Source of the DNA: CAYZXL01 sp964482435
Lineage (GTDB): Bacteria; Auribacterota; JABMQX01
Reading direction: 5' to 3'
DNA length: 64,000 bases
Assembly (NCBI GenBank): GCA_964482435.1
Contig: CAYZXL010000007.1
Location: 62,001 to 126,000, forward strand
Part shown: one piece after another, positions 15,807-24,967 of the stretch
Position numbering within the stretch: the stretch's first letter is position 1
Layout of the letters: every line of letters starts with the position of its first letter
Position numbers and translations under genes: made by a program
The notes under the pieces: model-generated
Database searches by the model: none
Told to the model about the DNA's origin: nothing
Seen by the model: the letters and a program-made list of their open reading frames with translations, nothing else

Positions 15807-16982
15807 TTAGCCCCTCTGGTCAATGGGGACGTACTGCAGGTCGCGCGGTCCGACGTACATCGCCCGCGGACGGAAAATCCGGTTGATTGTGATGTATTCG
15901 AGGACCCGAGCGCACCACCCGGCAATCCGGCTGACGGCGAAAATGGGAGTGAACATCGCTGGCTCTATTCCGAAAGCATAATACACCGTGCCGGAGTAGT
16001 AATCCACGTTCGGGAATATCCCTTTCTCTCCGTAAGCGGCTATGACTTCGTCTTCGACCTTCTTGGCGATGCGGTAGAGGTGTCCCATACCCATCTTCTC
16101 GGTTATCTCCTGGGAGAACTTGCCGAGTATTCTGGCTCGGGGGTCATAGGCTTTGTACACGCGGTGTCCGAATCCCATGATTTTCTTCTTCTGGGCGATG
16201 CACTCCTTGACGTAGCGGACGGCATCCTCTTCGTCCTTAATCTTGAGGAGTTCCGCCAGACACTGTTCATTTGCTCCCCCGTGGAGCGGTCCTTTGAGGC
16301 TGCCGATGCCGCCGACTATGGCAGAGTACATATCCGAGAGCGTGGAGTGGATGCACATGGTGGTGAACGTGGAGTTGTTCATCCCGTGGTCCGCGTGGAG
16401 GATCATCGCAATGTCCATGACCTTTTCCGTGAAAGCATCCGGTTTTTCGCCGGTGGTCATCAACATGTAGTTGGCGGTATGGTCGAGGCTGGCGTCCGGG
16501 TCAATTGGCTTCAGGCCTTTCCGGATTCTTGCCACGGCCGCGGCTATCGTCGCCATTTGAGTGATGAGCTTGATGGAGACTTCGGTCTCGCTCTCGAGTG
16601 TCCCCTTGTCGGCGTCCGGATCGAGATTGCCCAGCACCGACACCCCCGTCCTCAAGGCGGACATGGGGTGCGCGTTTTTGCAGGTGGTCTTGAGGACATC
16701 AATGACCTTCCCGGGAACGCGGCGGTAACTCACGAGCTTCTGCTTGAACTCGTCGAGCTGTTGCCGCGTTGGCAGCTTCCCAAAGAGGAGAAGGTATGCG
16801 GTTTCCTCGTACGTGGAGTGGTCCGCAAGATCGAAGATGTTATACCCGCGATAGACCAGCCACCCCTTTTCTCCGTCCACGTACCCGATTTCCGTTTCGT
16901 TTGTGATAGCCCCTTCAAGCCCTTTGTTGAGCTGCACCGATACCGGCCACTCCATCTTTCCGACATACTTTGGCTGCGACAT
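15807..16982 (-). CDS. gltA: Citrate synthase
   Basis: Condenses oxaloacetate and acetyl-CoA to citrate. The 391-residue size matches the dimeric type I form of Gram-positive bacteria and archaea. Signature segments are LNKGLEGAITNETEIGYVDG at the N-terminus, HADHGMNNSTF with the first active-site His, GPLHGGANE, and GFGHRVYKAYDPRA with the second His. ATG 16982 has AAGGAGGG upstream. A 15-bp hairpin (CCGCCTG-A-CAGGCGG, 17033-17047) lies in the 121-nt gap after the korBC gene. The position directly downstream of a ferredoxin-dependent 2-oxoacid oxidoreductase suggests a shared pathway: oxidative TCA entry, or a citrate synthase working reversibly in a reductive route. The latter is inference. 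Confidence 0.95.
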   Translation of the reverse strand: MSQPKYVGKMEWPVSVQLNKGLEGAITNETEIGYVDGEKGWLVYRGYNIFDLADHSTYEETAYLLLFGKLPTRQQLDEFKQKLVSYRRVPGKVIDVLKTTCKNAHPMSALRTGVSVLGNLDPDADKGTLESETEVSIKLITQMATIAAAVARIRKGLKPIDPDASLDHTANYMLMTTGEKPDAFTEKVMDIAMILHADHGMNNSTFTTMCIHSTLSDMYSAIVGGIGSLKGPLHGGANEQCLAELLKIKDEEDAVRYVKECIAQKKKIMGFGHRVYKAYDPRARILGKFSQEITEKMGMGHLYRIAKKVEDEVIAAYGEKGIFPNVDYYSGTVYYAFGIEPAMFTPIFAVSRIAGWCARVLEYITINRIFRPRAMYVGPRDLQYVPIDQRG

Positions 16983-17103
16983 ATCCTAACCCTCCTTCCT
17001 CAAAAATGATTCTTCGGACTTCTCCTGGCGCCCCGCCTGACAGGCGGCTGTTTGCCGGACTTCTTCTATTGTTTCTCCTCTGAGGCACCGACAGGAGCCC
17101 CGC

Positions 17104-18561
17104 CTACTGTCCCTGCCGCTGGCCCTTGAGTTCTCTGGCAGCCCTGACACCTTCCTCGAAAGCGTGAAGGTTAATCTGTTCCGTCCCCTTTGGGACGCTG
17201 TCTCGAAGAGCCTCTTCAAACGCTCGCCGGGACACGTAAGGCGCCAGCTCGCACACCGCGCCCAGGGCCACGACGTTGGCGACCACGATGCGCCCGACGA
17301 CGTTTTTGGCTATTTCGGTGAAGGGTATCGAGTATGCTTTCGGAGTGGGGATGTTCTTGACGTAGAGGGAGTCAACGATGAGCACCCCGTCCTCCTTCAG
17401 GTCGGGGAAAAACTTGTCGCACGACTCCTGATTGAGGGAGAGCAAGACGTCGAGTTTCTCCGCGAGAGGATAATCAATCGGTTCGTCGCTTAGCACAATG
17501 TCGGACTTGCTGGCTCCTCCCCGGGCCTCGGGGCCGTAGCTCTGCGTTTGGACGGCGTTTCTCTCGTCGTAGATGGAGGCGGCCTTCCCGTAAATCACCC
17601 CGGCCAGAATAAGGCCTTGCCCGCCCGAGCCGCTGAGCCTGACCGCAACGGTTCCGTGGAGTTCTGCCGGGGTTTCTTCACCCGGGACAACTTCCTGGGC
17701 CTCCTCAGGGGCGGCGCCAGGGAAAGACCCGACCTTGTCAATGACCTCCTTCTGATACCTCGCTGTGTATTCCTCTCTCTGAGATTCTTCGAAGATGCCG
17801 ACGGGGAATTTCCCGGTTCGCTCTTCGGGCGGCATCTCCTCCCAGTTCTTCAACCGGACGGCGTTGTCCTTCAACAACTGCATCATTTTGACAGGCGATC
17901 CCATCTTGTTTCGGCGCCCGAAGCAGGTCGGGCAGTTGGAGGTCACTTCCACGACCGAAAAGCCTTTGTGCTCGACCGCCTTCTTGAGAAGGTTTGTCAT
18001 CATCCCAAAGTGATAGACGGTGCTTCTGGCGACAAACGTTCCGCCAGACCCTATGCACAACTTACACAGGTCGAAAGGAGGTTCCTGGCATCCGTACGGG
18101 GCCGTCGAGGCGAAGGCCTCCAGGGGAGTAGTGGGGGAATACTGCCCCCCCGTCATCCCGTAGATGCTGTTATTGACGATAATGGCGTTGACGTCAATGT
18201 TTCTTCGGCAAGTGTGAATCAGGTGGTTTCCGCCGATTGCCGCAGCGTCGCCGTCTCCCATAATGGCGAACACGACAAAGTCGGGGTTGGCAATTTTCAG
18301 CCCTGTAGCGCATGGCAGTGCCCGACCATGCGTAACGTGGATCGTGTTGAAGTCAACGTAAGTCGGTATTCTGCCCGTGCAGCCGATGCCGGAAACAAAG
18401 ACAACTCTGTCTCGCGGTATCTGAAGCTCGTAAATCGTCGTTAGAAGCGCCGACTGGACGATTCCGATCCCGCAGCCCGCACACCACACCGTCGGAAACT
18501 TCTTGTCTTTCCGAAGGTAGTCCCTGACGGGCGCTAACTTGTCCTGCAACTCGACCGACAT
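17104..18561 (-). CDS. korB: 2-oxoacid:ferredoxin oxidoreductase, fused beta and gamma subunits
   Basis: A 485-residue protein. Residues about 1-275 are the thiamine-diphosphate beta subunit: CAGCGIGIVQ at the N-terminus, GIGCTGRIP and the ThDP/Mg motif GDGDAAAIGGNH ending IIVNN. A Glu/Pro-rich linker (about 276-305) leads to the gamma subunit, with RLSGSGGQGLILAG, QSYGPEARGGASKSDIVLS and VVALGA. These parts are normally separate genes (korB and korC). The enzyme joins CoA, a 2-oxoacid and ferredoxin, most likely 2-oxoglutarate given the split KorA/KorD arrangement. Order on the strand is ferredoxin, alpha, beta-gamma, citrate synthase, and the gap to alpha is 89 nt. There is no internal stop or start suggesting an assembly join. 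Confidence 0.9.
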   Translation of the reverse strand: MSVELQDKLAPVRDYLRKDKKFPTVWCAGCGIGIVQSALLTTIYELQIPRDRVVFVSGIGCTGRIPTYVDFNTIHVTHGRALPCATGLKIANPDFVVFAIMGDGDAAAIGGNHLIHTCRRNIDVNAIIVNNSIYGMTGGQYSPTTPLEAFASTAPYGCQEPPFDLCKLCIGSGGTFVARSTVYHFGMMTNLLKKAVEHKGFSVVEVTSNCPTCFGRRNKMGSPVKMMQLLKDNAVRLKNWEEMPPEERTGKFPVGIFEESQREEYTARYQKEVIDKVGSFPGAAPEEAQEVVPGEETPAELHGTVAVRLSGSGGQGLILAGVIYGKAASIYDERNAVQTQSYGPEARGGASKSDIVLSDEPIDYPLAEKLDVLLSLNQESCDKFFPDLKEDGVLIVDSLYVKNIPTPKAYSIPFTEIAKNVVGRIVVANVVALGAVCELAPYVSRRAFEEALRDSVPKGTEQINLHAFEEGVRAARELKGQRQGQ

Positions 18562-18650
18562 TTGGATTCCGCTGGAAATCTTTTCCTTTGAAAGGGGCCG
18601 ACCGGCATCGCTGGCAGCACTATGCCCAACGATGGACGCGACCCAAGCTC

Positions 18651-19832
18651 TTACTTTGCGGCCGACGCAATTATCGTTTTCCAGAGGCCGTTCTTCATCA
18701 GGCGCCTCACCTCTTCCAACAGCTCGCCCGGCGAAAACAGCTCGCTGCTGACTTTCGACATTCCGTGAACCGCCGCTGCTCCCTGTGCGGCCCGCTCGAC
18801 CTCGCCGATGATTTGCCCCAGGTTCAGCTCGGGAACAATGATATGCCTGGCTATTCGCGCTGCCCTGGCGACGACGCTCCTGGGGAAGGGCCAGATGACA
18901 ATGGGCCTGAGCAGCCCTGCCTTGATGCCTTCCTTCCTGGCGAGGTTCACCGCCCCCTTGGCGGCCCTGGCGCTGGACCCGTACGCGAAGAACAAAACCT
19001 CGGCATCCTCCACCAAATAGCTTTCGACTTCTCTCAGGCCCGGCTTGTCCTCCGTCAGCTTTCGCTGAAAGCGGAGTATTAGCCTCTCGATTTCGTCGGG
19101 TCTCGAGGTGGGAAATCCGGACTCGTCGTGGGTAAGGCCAGTCACGTGATACCGGTACCCCACCCCGAATTTCACAAAAGGCGGGACGTCGCCAAAGCTG
19201 TCGTCGTAGGGCATGTAATCTTCCGGGCCGACGGTCGGGGCCGGCCTATCCACCGTGACCATTTCATCGGGAGAAGGAAGCTCGATGTCCTCGCGCATGT
19301 GCCCGATGGATTCTTCCGTGAGAAAGACCGCCGGAACGCGGTATTGCTCCGAAAGGTTGACCGTCTTTATGGTCAAATCGAAGCACTCCTTAACGGAAGA
19401 CGCCACGACACCGATGATAGGATAATCTCCGTGAGAACCCCACTTCGCCTGCATCATGTCGGCGGAGTGGGTCCTCGTCGGCAGACCTGTGCTCGGCCCG
19501 CCCCTCTGCACGTCCACAACCACGCACGGCACCTCCAGCATGGACGCCAAACCGATGTTCTCCTGCATCAAGGAGAACCCCGGGCCGGAGGTCGCGGTCA
19601 TGGATTTCAGCCCTGCCATGGAAGCCCCGATAATGGCCGCCATGCTGGCAATCTCATCTTCCATTTGAATGAACTTCCCGCCGACCTTCGGCAGCTCTTC
19701 GGAAAGCATTTCGGCGATTTCGGTGGAGGGTGTTATGGGATAGCCCGCGAAAAACTTCACTCCGGCGGCAAGGGCGCCCAGGGCGATGGCTTCGTTGCCC
19801 TGGACGAATACTCTTTTGCGTTTCTGGCTCAC
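18651..19832 (-). CDS. korA: 2-oxoacid:ferredoxin oxidoreductase alpha subunit
   Basis: 393 residues. The N-terminal transketolase-pyrimidine domain has GNEAIALGALAAGVKFFAGY and PITPSTEIAEML, then QMEDEIASMAAIIGASMAG and TATSGPGFSLM. RGGPSTGLPTRTHSADMMQ is the stretch characteristic of KorA. The C-terminal domain follows (VLFFAYGSSARAAK, LLRPIVIWPFP). It lacks the N-terminal gamma domain found in KorA fusions of other bacteria, consistent with gamma being attached to beta here. The start is GTG 19832, one nucleotide after the stop of the ferredoxin gene (TGA-G-GTG). AAGGGGGG in the ferredoxin coding end serves as ribosome binding site, so translation is coupled. Confidence 0.93.
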   Translation of the reverse strand: MSQKRKRVFVQGNEAIALGALAAGVKFFAGYPITPSTEIAEMLSEELPKVGGKFIQMEDEIASMAAIIGASMAGLKSMTATSGPGFSLMQENIGLASMLEVPCVVVDVQRGGPSTGLPTRTHSADMMQAKWGSHGDYPIIGVVASSVKECFDLTIKTVNLSEQYRVPAVFLTEESIGHMREDIELPSPDEMVTVDRPAPTVGPEDYMPYDDSFGDVPPFVKFGVGYRYHVTGLTHDESGFPTSRPDEIERLILRFQRKLTEDKPGLREVESYLVEDAEVLFFAYGSSARAAKGAVNLARKEGIKAGLLRPIVIWPFPRSVVARAARIARHIIVPELNLGQIIGEVERAAQGAAAVHGMSKVSSELFSPGELLEEVRRLMKNGLWKTIIASAAK

Positions 19833-19833
19833 C

Positions 19834-20142
19834 TCATTGCCCCCCTTTTGCTTTCGGGAGGAGGAGAATCGCCATGTCCGGACACAAGTTGGCGCAGATG
19901 CCGCACTGCTTGCATTTCTCCGGGAATTTCACAAGGACTTTCCCCGTGTCCAGCGAGGCAAATACTTCGGCAGGACAGAAGGTGACGCAAAGGCCGCAGT
20001 TCTTGCACCACGCATCGAAAATATCTATCGGCTCAGTCCGCATCTTCTCCGGGAAAGCAACCCTTTTCTTTCGGAGAGTGGGCCGAGGCGATGTCATTTG
20101 CGCGGTGGTTTCCTTTTCGCTCACGATGTTTTTACCCGCCAC
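19834..20142 (-). CDS. korD: 2[4Fe-4S] ferredoxin-type delta subunit
   Basis: 102 residues. Two classic cluster motifs are visible, CKNCGLCVTFCP and CKQCGICANLCP, so two [4Fe-4S] clusters carry electrons from the 2-oxoacid oxidoreductase. The N-terminal 35 residues are Lys/Arg-rich and poorly conserved. GTG 20142 and ATG at residue 16 (MTSPRPTLRKK) are both possible starts. It is the first gene of the minus-strand kor operon, followed by korA with a 1-nt gap. I saw no good -35/-10 pair in the upstream gap. Confidence 0.9.
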   Translation of the reverse strand: MAGKNIVSEKETTAQMTSPRPTLRKKRVAFPEKMRTEPIDIFDAWCKNCGLCVTFCPAEVFASLDTGKVLVKFPEKCKQCGICANLCPDMAILLLPKAKGGQ

Positions 20143-20480
20143 AAAGCCCGGTTTTATTTGCCCGCCGACACACCGGGCTGGATAGTCTCACCCTGAGTGA
20201 CCCTCATGTACACAGTTTAATCACTCGCCTAATTCTTATAGCATCAGTACCGTCGGTTCCTCAACAAATATTTTCCAGGGCAGCGATTACCCCCGGGTTG
20301 GCTTCCCGTTGGCACAAAACGAGGGGATGTTTGGGGGCTCGCGAGGGACGCGGGTCGTAGGGGAAATTCGTATTGCGAAAAAGACTTCTTGACTTTCGGC
20401 TGAGGCGAGCGCATTAGTACCAACGTTGACGTGTGCTGAAATGGTCTTGCAGTAACCCGTGAAGTAAAGGGGGTGCATAA
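20143..20480. other. Divergent intergenic region
   Basis: 338 bp between the kor operon (minus) and the beta-helix/phosphatase gene (plus). TTGACT near 20394 and TTGACG near 20429 are on the plus strand, but neither has a convincing -10. AAAGGGGGTG just before ATG 20481 is the ribosome binding site of the plus-strand gene. Nothing else is recognised. Confidence 0.5.
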
Positions 20481-23400
20481 ATGAAAAGGGGAAAAGTCAG
20501 GAGGGCGGCAATCTGTGTCTCCATGCTTCTCGGCGCGACCGCACTTCTCATCCTGCAACTCTCTGGGGGGGGGGAGACTTACGGCGAGCGATTCTAATCA
20601 AGAGGTGAGCGAAGCGATTGTCTCTTCCCGCGTCATTGCACAGCACGAGCCCGTCGAGCTTATCGAGCAGAGGGATGACCACACCCGCGTCTGGGAAATT
20701 GCGAAAGAGGTCGAGACGACTCATCCCGACAGCAGCGCGACGGTCGAAACCGTCAAATCGTACATCCACGAGAAAGGTTCCGGTCTCTGCTATCGGGATG
20801 CCAGTGGCAATTTCGTTCCTTGCGTCGCGGAATGGCGCGAAGTGCCGGATGGGTTTGTGATTGATCGGTGCGGGTATTGGCTGTCCGTCGGGAAGAGTAT
20901 TGGTTCCGGGCTTCGATACGTCGTTGAGGGTCACGAACTTCTCCTCCGTGCGGCCTATCTAATGATTTCAGACGGAACGAACGAGGCCCATCTCGCCGTC
21001 TTGAATCTAAACGCGACTGGTTTCATCGTCCCCGGCTCCGCTTCCGTCGTTCGATTCCCCTCCGCCTTCGGTCAGGGTTACGACCTCGAATACGTCGCCG
21101 AAAAGGGCGGCTTCCATCAGAACCTCATCATCGCCGGGCCTCCGAGACTTCCCGCAGAGTTCGATGCGAGCGGAACCACAGTGCATCTGTACACCGAGAT
21201 GAGCCTCGACCAATACCTGGCCGCATCGGGGCTGAAGGTATCCGTCGAAGGGGAGGAAATCAACGCGGCGGCTACGGACCTTCTCTCTCCTGTGTCTCGC
21301 GGTGGGTGCATTTCGTTTTGCCGGAGCCCGGGGGCGCCTGGAGAACCTGAGCGCATGGTCCATGCCTTCTGCATTTCCAGCGTGGCAGACTCTGCTCGCG
21401 CCGGCACCTTTCCGAAGGAGAGCCTCGCCGAAAAGCGCATTCTTAAGAACGGATCAACGCGTGCTGTGTATCTTGTAGAGTCCTTACCCTTTTCTTACTT
21501 CGTCCACGACACCGCCCCTGCCTATCCCGTCGTTTGGGACTACCAGAATATCTATGAGCCCATATCGGGAGGAACATGGGAGCCAAGGTATACCTACCGC
21601 GTGAGCGGCAACATTTACATAGAGGGAACCCTCACAATCCTGCCCGGCACGACGGTTAAGCTTGACCCCTTGAAGAAGATTAGCATAGTCAGCGGGGGAA
21701 AGGTCATAGCCAAAGGCGAACCCTACAATTATGTAACATTCAGTAATTCGAGCGACAGCAACTGCGGTGAGACGATTCCTGGAGCACCCTCAGGTCGCTG
21801 GGACCGTCTCGAGATTCAGAGCGGGTCATCCTCTGCGTCCATCGTCCAGTATTGCAGGTTCGGCCATGGCAACATTGGCATCGACCTTCGGCAAACCTTC
21901 AGCGAAGGCAGTCGCGTCGAACACAACATCTTTAACGACATGAACTATGCCATGCAGATACAATACTGCTCGGCCACTGTGCACAACAACCTGATGGCAT
22001 CGTGCACCTACGCTATTTACACCAACGGGATCGGTACCGGCGTTTTCAGCAACAATACCATTGACAATATGGCCGGCGGCATCCTCGATGGGGGCTCATC
22101 AGTCCTTGTAGTCAAAGACGGCCTTTTCTCAAATTCGCCCAACGGCACCGGGATCTACACTTACAATAGCTCTGCCGACATTCATCACAACAGGTTCTTT
22201 AATGTGCACACATGGATTGTAGGACCGCCAGGCCACGACAACCAAGGGCTCGACAACGACCCCTATGATCATGGCCCGGCTGTCGGGGGCTACTTCCTGA
22301 GCTCCTATGGAGCTGAAAACCTAAAAAATGCGGGAAGCCGTTATGCGAATGAAGAGCCCCGGCTTGACGGCGAGGTTTTTGCGATTCGGGCACCGGTCGT
22401 CGTCTATGGCACACTCTCGGGGGCCGTCACGTGGAGCAAGATTTGCTACGACGGTCAGGGACAGCCTTATTCGATAGACACCGGTCCGGTGTGCATCGGC
22501 TATCACCACAACAGAGTTGACTGCTACGTGTCAGACAACTGCACGATTTCGGGGTCGGGGAACTGCTTGACTATCCTCCCGGGCGTCGTTGTGGGAGTCT
22601 GTGGCAACAAGTACATCATGGTTACGGGGGACGTTAACGGGGGAGGGAAGTTCGTCTCGATTGGAAACCCAAGCGCCGGAGGACTCAACCTCTTCACCAA
22701 CAGCAAATCCCTTTCCATGAACATCGAGTCGCCGAGGTTTGGCGTCACGGGCGTCAACCCGTTCATTCTCATCGACTCCTCTGCCAGCGAGGACACGAGC
22801 ATCCAGTTTACGAGGACTATGTGGATGGGTTGGGGGATCCTGATCAACCTGGGTCGGCACCTGAGCCAGCCTATCCGAGACAACATCTTCTCTTTGAGCT
22901 ACATGGGGATTCATGCCGGCCTGTATAGCGGCAACACCCTCCTCAACAATTTGATCCACGAAAACGTCCGAGGGGTGTACGCATGGGGAAACGGCGAACT
23001 TGCCAACTGCACCTTCGACAGGAACCAGACCGGTCTGGAAGTCGGTGCCGACGCAGGGCAAAAGTTCACCATCAGGGACTCCCTCTTCACGAAGAACAGC
23101 AGCCAGGGTATCCTGATAAACGCCTCTTCCGGCGAGGTCGTGAATTACTATAACGGTTTCTGGGAAAATGGAGTGCCCATCACAGGCGGATCGCCGGGCC
23201 CCGGTTCGCAGGTACTTGCCCAATCGCCCTACGACGCCGGGATAGAGAGCGGCTGGCAGCTCCACTACAAGCTAAAGCAGGATGGAGGCTGGCCGGTTAC
23301 TAATTCCCCTGTTAACGCTGGCTCACGCTGGGCTCCCGACCCGCTTGAGGGCCCTCACCCGTACAGCACGTCCGTATATGCGGAGCGGGATGTCGGTAGG

Positions 23401-24921
23401 ATAGATATAGGTTTCCATTTCACCTTCTACGACAACATAGACGGCGACAACCTGCCCGATGCCTGGGAGACCCACTTCTTCGGGAACCTGGACCAGGGCG
23501 ACAACAGCATTTTCGGCGACAGCGACAACCTCACCGCACTCCAGGAGTTCTGGCACGGGAGCAGCCCCAAAGCCCCGGATAGCGACGGCGACGGATACGC
23601 TGACGATCAGGAGGTTGGCCCGCGGGCGGACGTGGAAGCCTCGAGGAAGCTATGCAGGGGGTGGGGACCTGCTGTCTACGACTTCAAGGCGGGCCCATGG
23701 CTAACGAACCTGACATGGTCGCAGGAGGCGTCGTGGGGCGTCACGATCGGGTGGTGGGTTTCTGACACCCCCAGCCATGGCGCCCCGCGAGTGTATTACA
23801 AGAAGGAGTCGGAGCTGACCTTCAACGAAGTCCAACTGCAAGAGCCGAACGACGTTCGCGATCACAGCATCGAGGGCAAGGTTTTCGAAAAGAGGTTGAC
23901 AGGGCTCGTTGCGGCCACAACCTATCAGTACTACGTCACATGCACGGTCGGCGGCTCGTCCAAAGCCAGCCCCGTGTGCAGATTCCGCGCCTTGGAGGCG
24001 TCGCCCTCGTCTTTCAGCTTCATCGTGTATGGCGACAGCAGAAGCTGCCCTGGCGGCCCCAACGGGGACCCCAGGCACATGCCGGGTCACAACGACAACG
24101 GCTTCAACGAGTACACGGCGCAAGTAGCCAGGGGCATCCTGTCGAAGGTCCCTGAGGCGGCGTTCCTGCTCCACGTAGGCGACTACCCCGAAAACCAGGC
24201 GGGCGGCGCGGTGACGGCAGAGCACTGGAGACAGCATTTCTTCCTGCCGAGCACGCGGCTTGTCGCCGAATATCCCCTTTTCGCAGCCCTGGGCAACCAT
24301 GAGCGCGGAGACAGCGCAGCCGGCCTGAAGTACTTTGAGGACTTTTTCGACTACCCAGGCGACCTAAACCCGGATAACCCCAGTGGCGTTCTGGTGCGGT
24401 ATAATTTCGACTACGCGAACTGCCGGTTCATCTGCCTGGACACGAACGATTGGAGCACCTTCCCGAGCCAGAAGAACGACTTCCTCATCCCTCTGCTTTC
24501 GAGCGCTGGCACGAAGCGCATCTTCGTTTGGTTCCACCATCCCCCCTTCACGAGCGGCCCCAACCGAGGCACACGCCCCTGCACTGACGTGAGGACTGTG
24601 TTCGTCCCCGAGTTTCAGACATACGGCGCGGAGATGGTGTTTGCGGGCCACGATCACAGCTACGAGAGGGCGAGGAACGAGACCATGAACACGGTCAGGT
24701 ACATCGTGACGGGTGGCGCTGGGGCGCCGCTGAGCGAGATCAAAGACCTGCACACCTATCCTCCCGCGGTGAGGGAGGCGTGGTATGCGAGGGGGAGCGA
24801 AGAGGACCCTGGCTGGGGCACCGAAGACGCCTTCCACTTTTGCGTCGTCCAGGTCACTCCCTCTTCATTTAATCTGAAAGCCTACAAGTGGGATGGAACC
24901 CAGAAGGACCAGTGGCCGTGA
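20481..24921 (+). CDS. Giant secreted beta-helix protein with C-terminal purple-acid-type phosphatase; frame broken at a G10 tract
   Basis: ATG 20481 with AAAGGGGGTG upstream starts a clear signal peptide (MKRGKVRRAAICVSMLLGAT, then ALLILQLS). This frame runs into ten G residues (20565-20574) and stops at TAA about 11 codons later. The body (over 1440 residues) is open in the frame that one fewer G would restore. Residue numbers below count from 20515. About 339-960 is a right-handed beta-helix with many short N-rich turns. About 975-1040 holds thrombospondin-3/calcium-type repeats (DSDGDGYADDQEV). About 1066-1165 is a fibronectin III-like domain. About 1168-1468 is a metallophosphoesterase with GDSRS, LHVGDYPEN, LGNHERG, WFHHPP and AGHDHSYER, the ligand set of purple acid phosphatases. 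It is probably extracellular phosphate release on a surface scaffold. Whether it is secreted depends on the G-tract length. Confidence 0.85.
20565..20574 (+). repeat. Homopolymeric G10 tract
   Basis: Ten consecutive G residues lie inside the coding start of the beta-helix/phosphatase gene, directly after the hydrophobic core of the signal peptide. The tract sits exactly where the signal-peptide frame and the body frame diverge. Nine G would join them. Confidence 0.85.
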
Positions 24922-24967
24922 GCCAGTTCCCGGGATTGATCCGAGGCTGATAGGAGAAGGAGGTGCC

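Noticed and set aside
15666..17009. A 447-codon plus-strand frame
   Set aside because: Antisense shadow of citrate synthase, which has all its catalytic motifs on the other strand.
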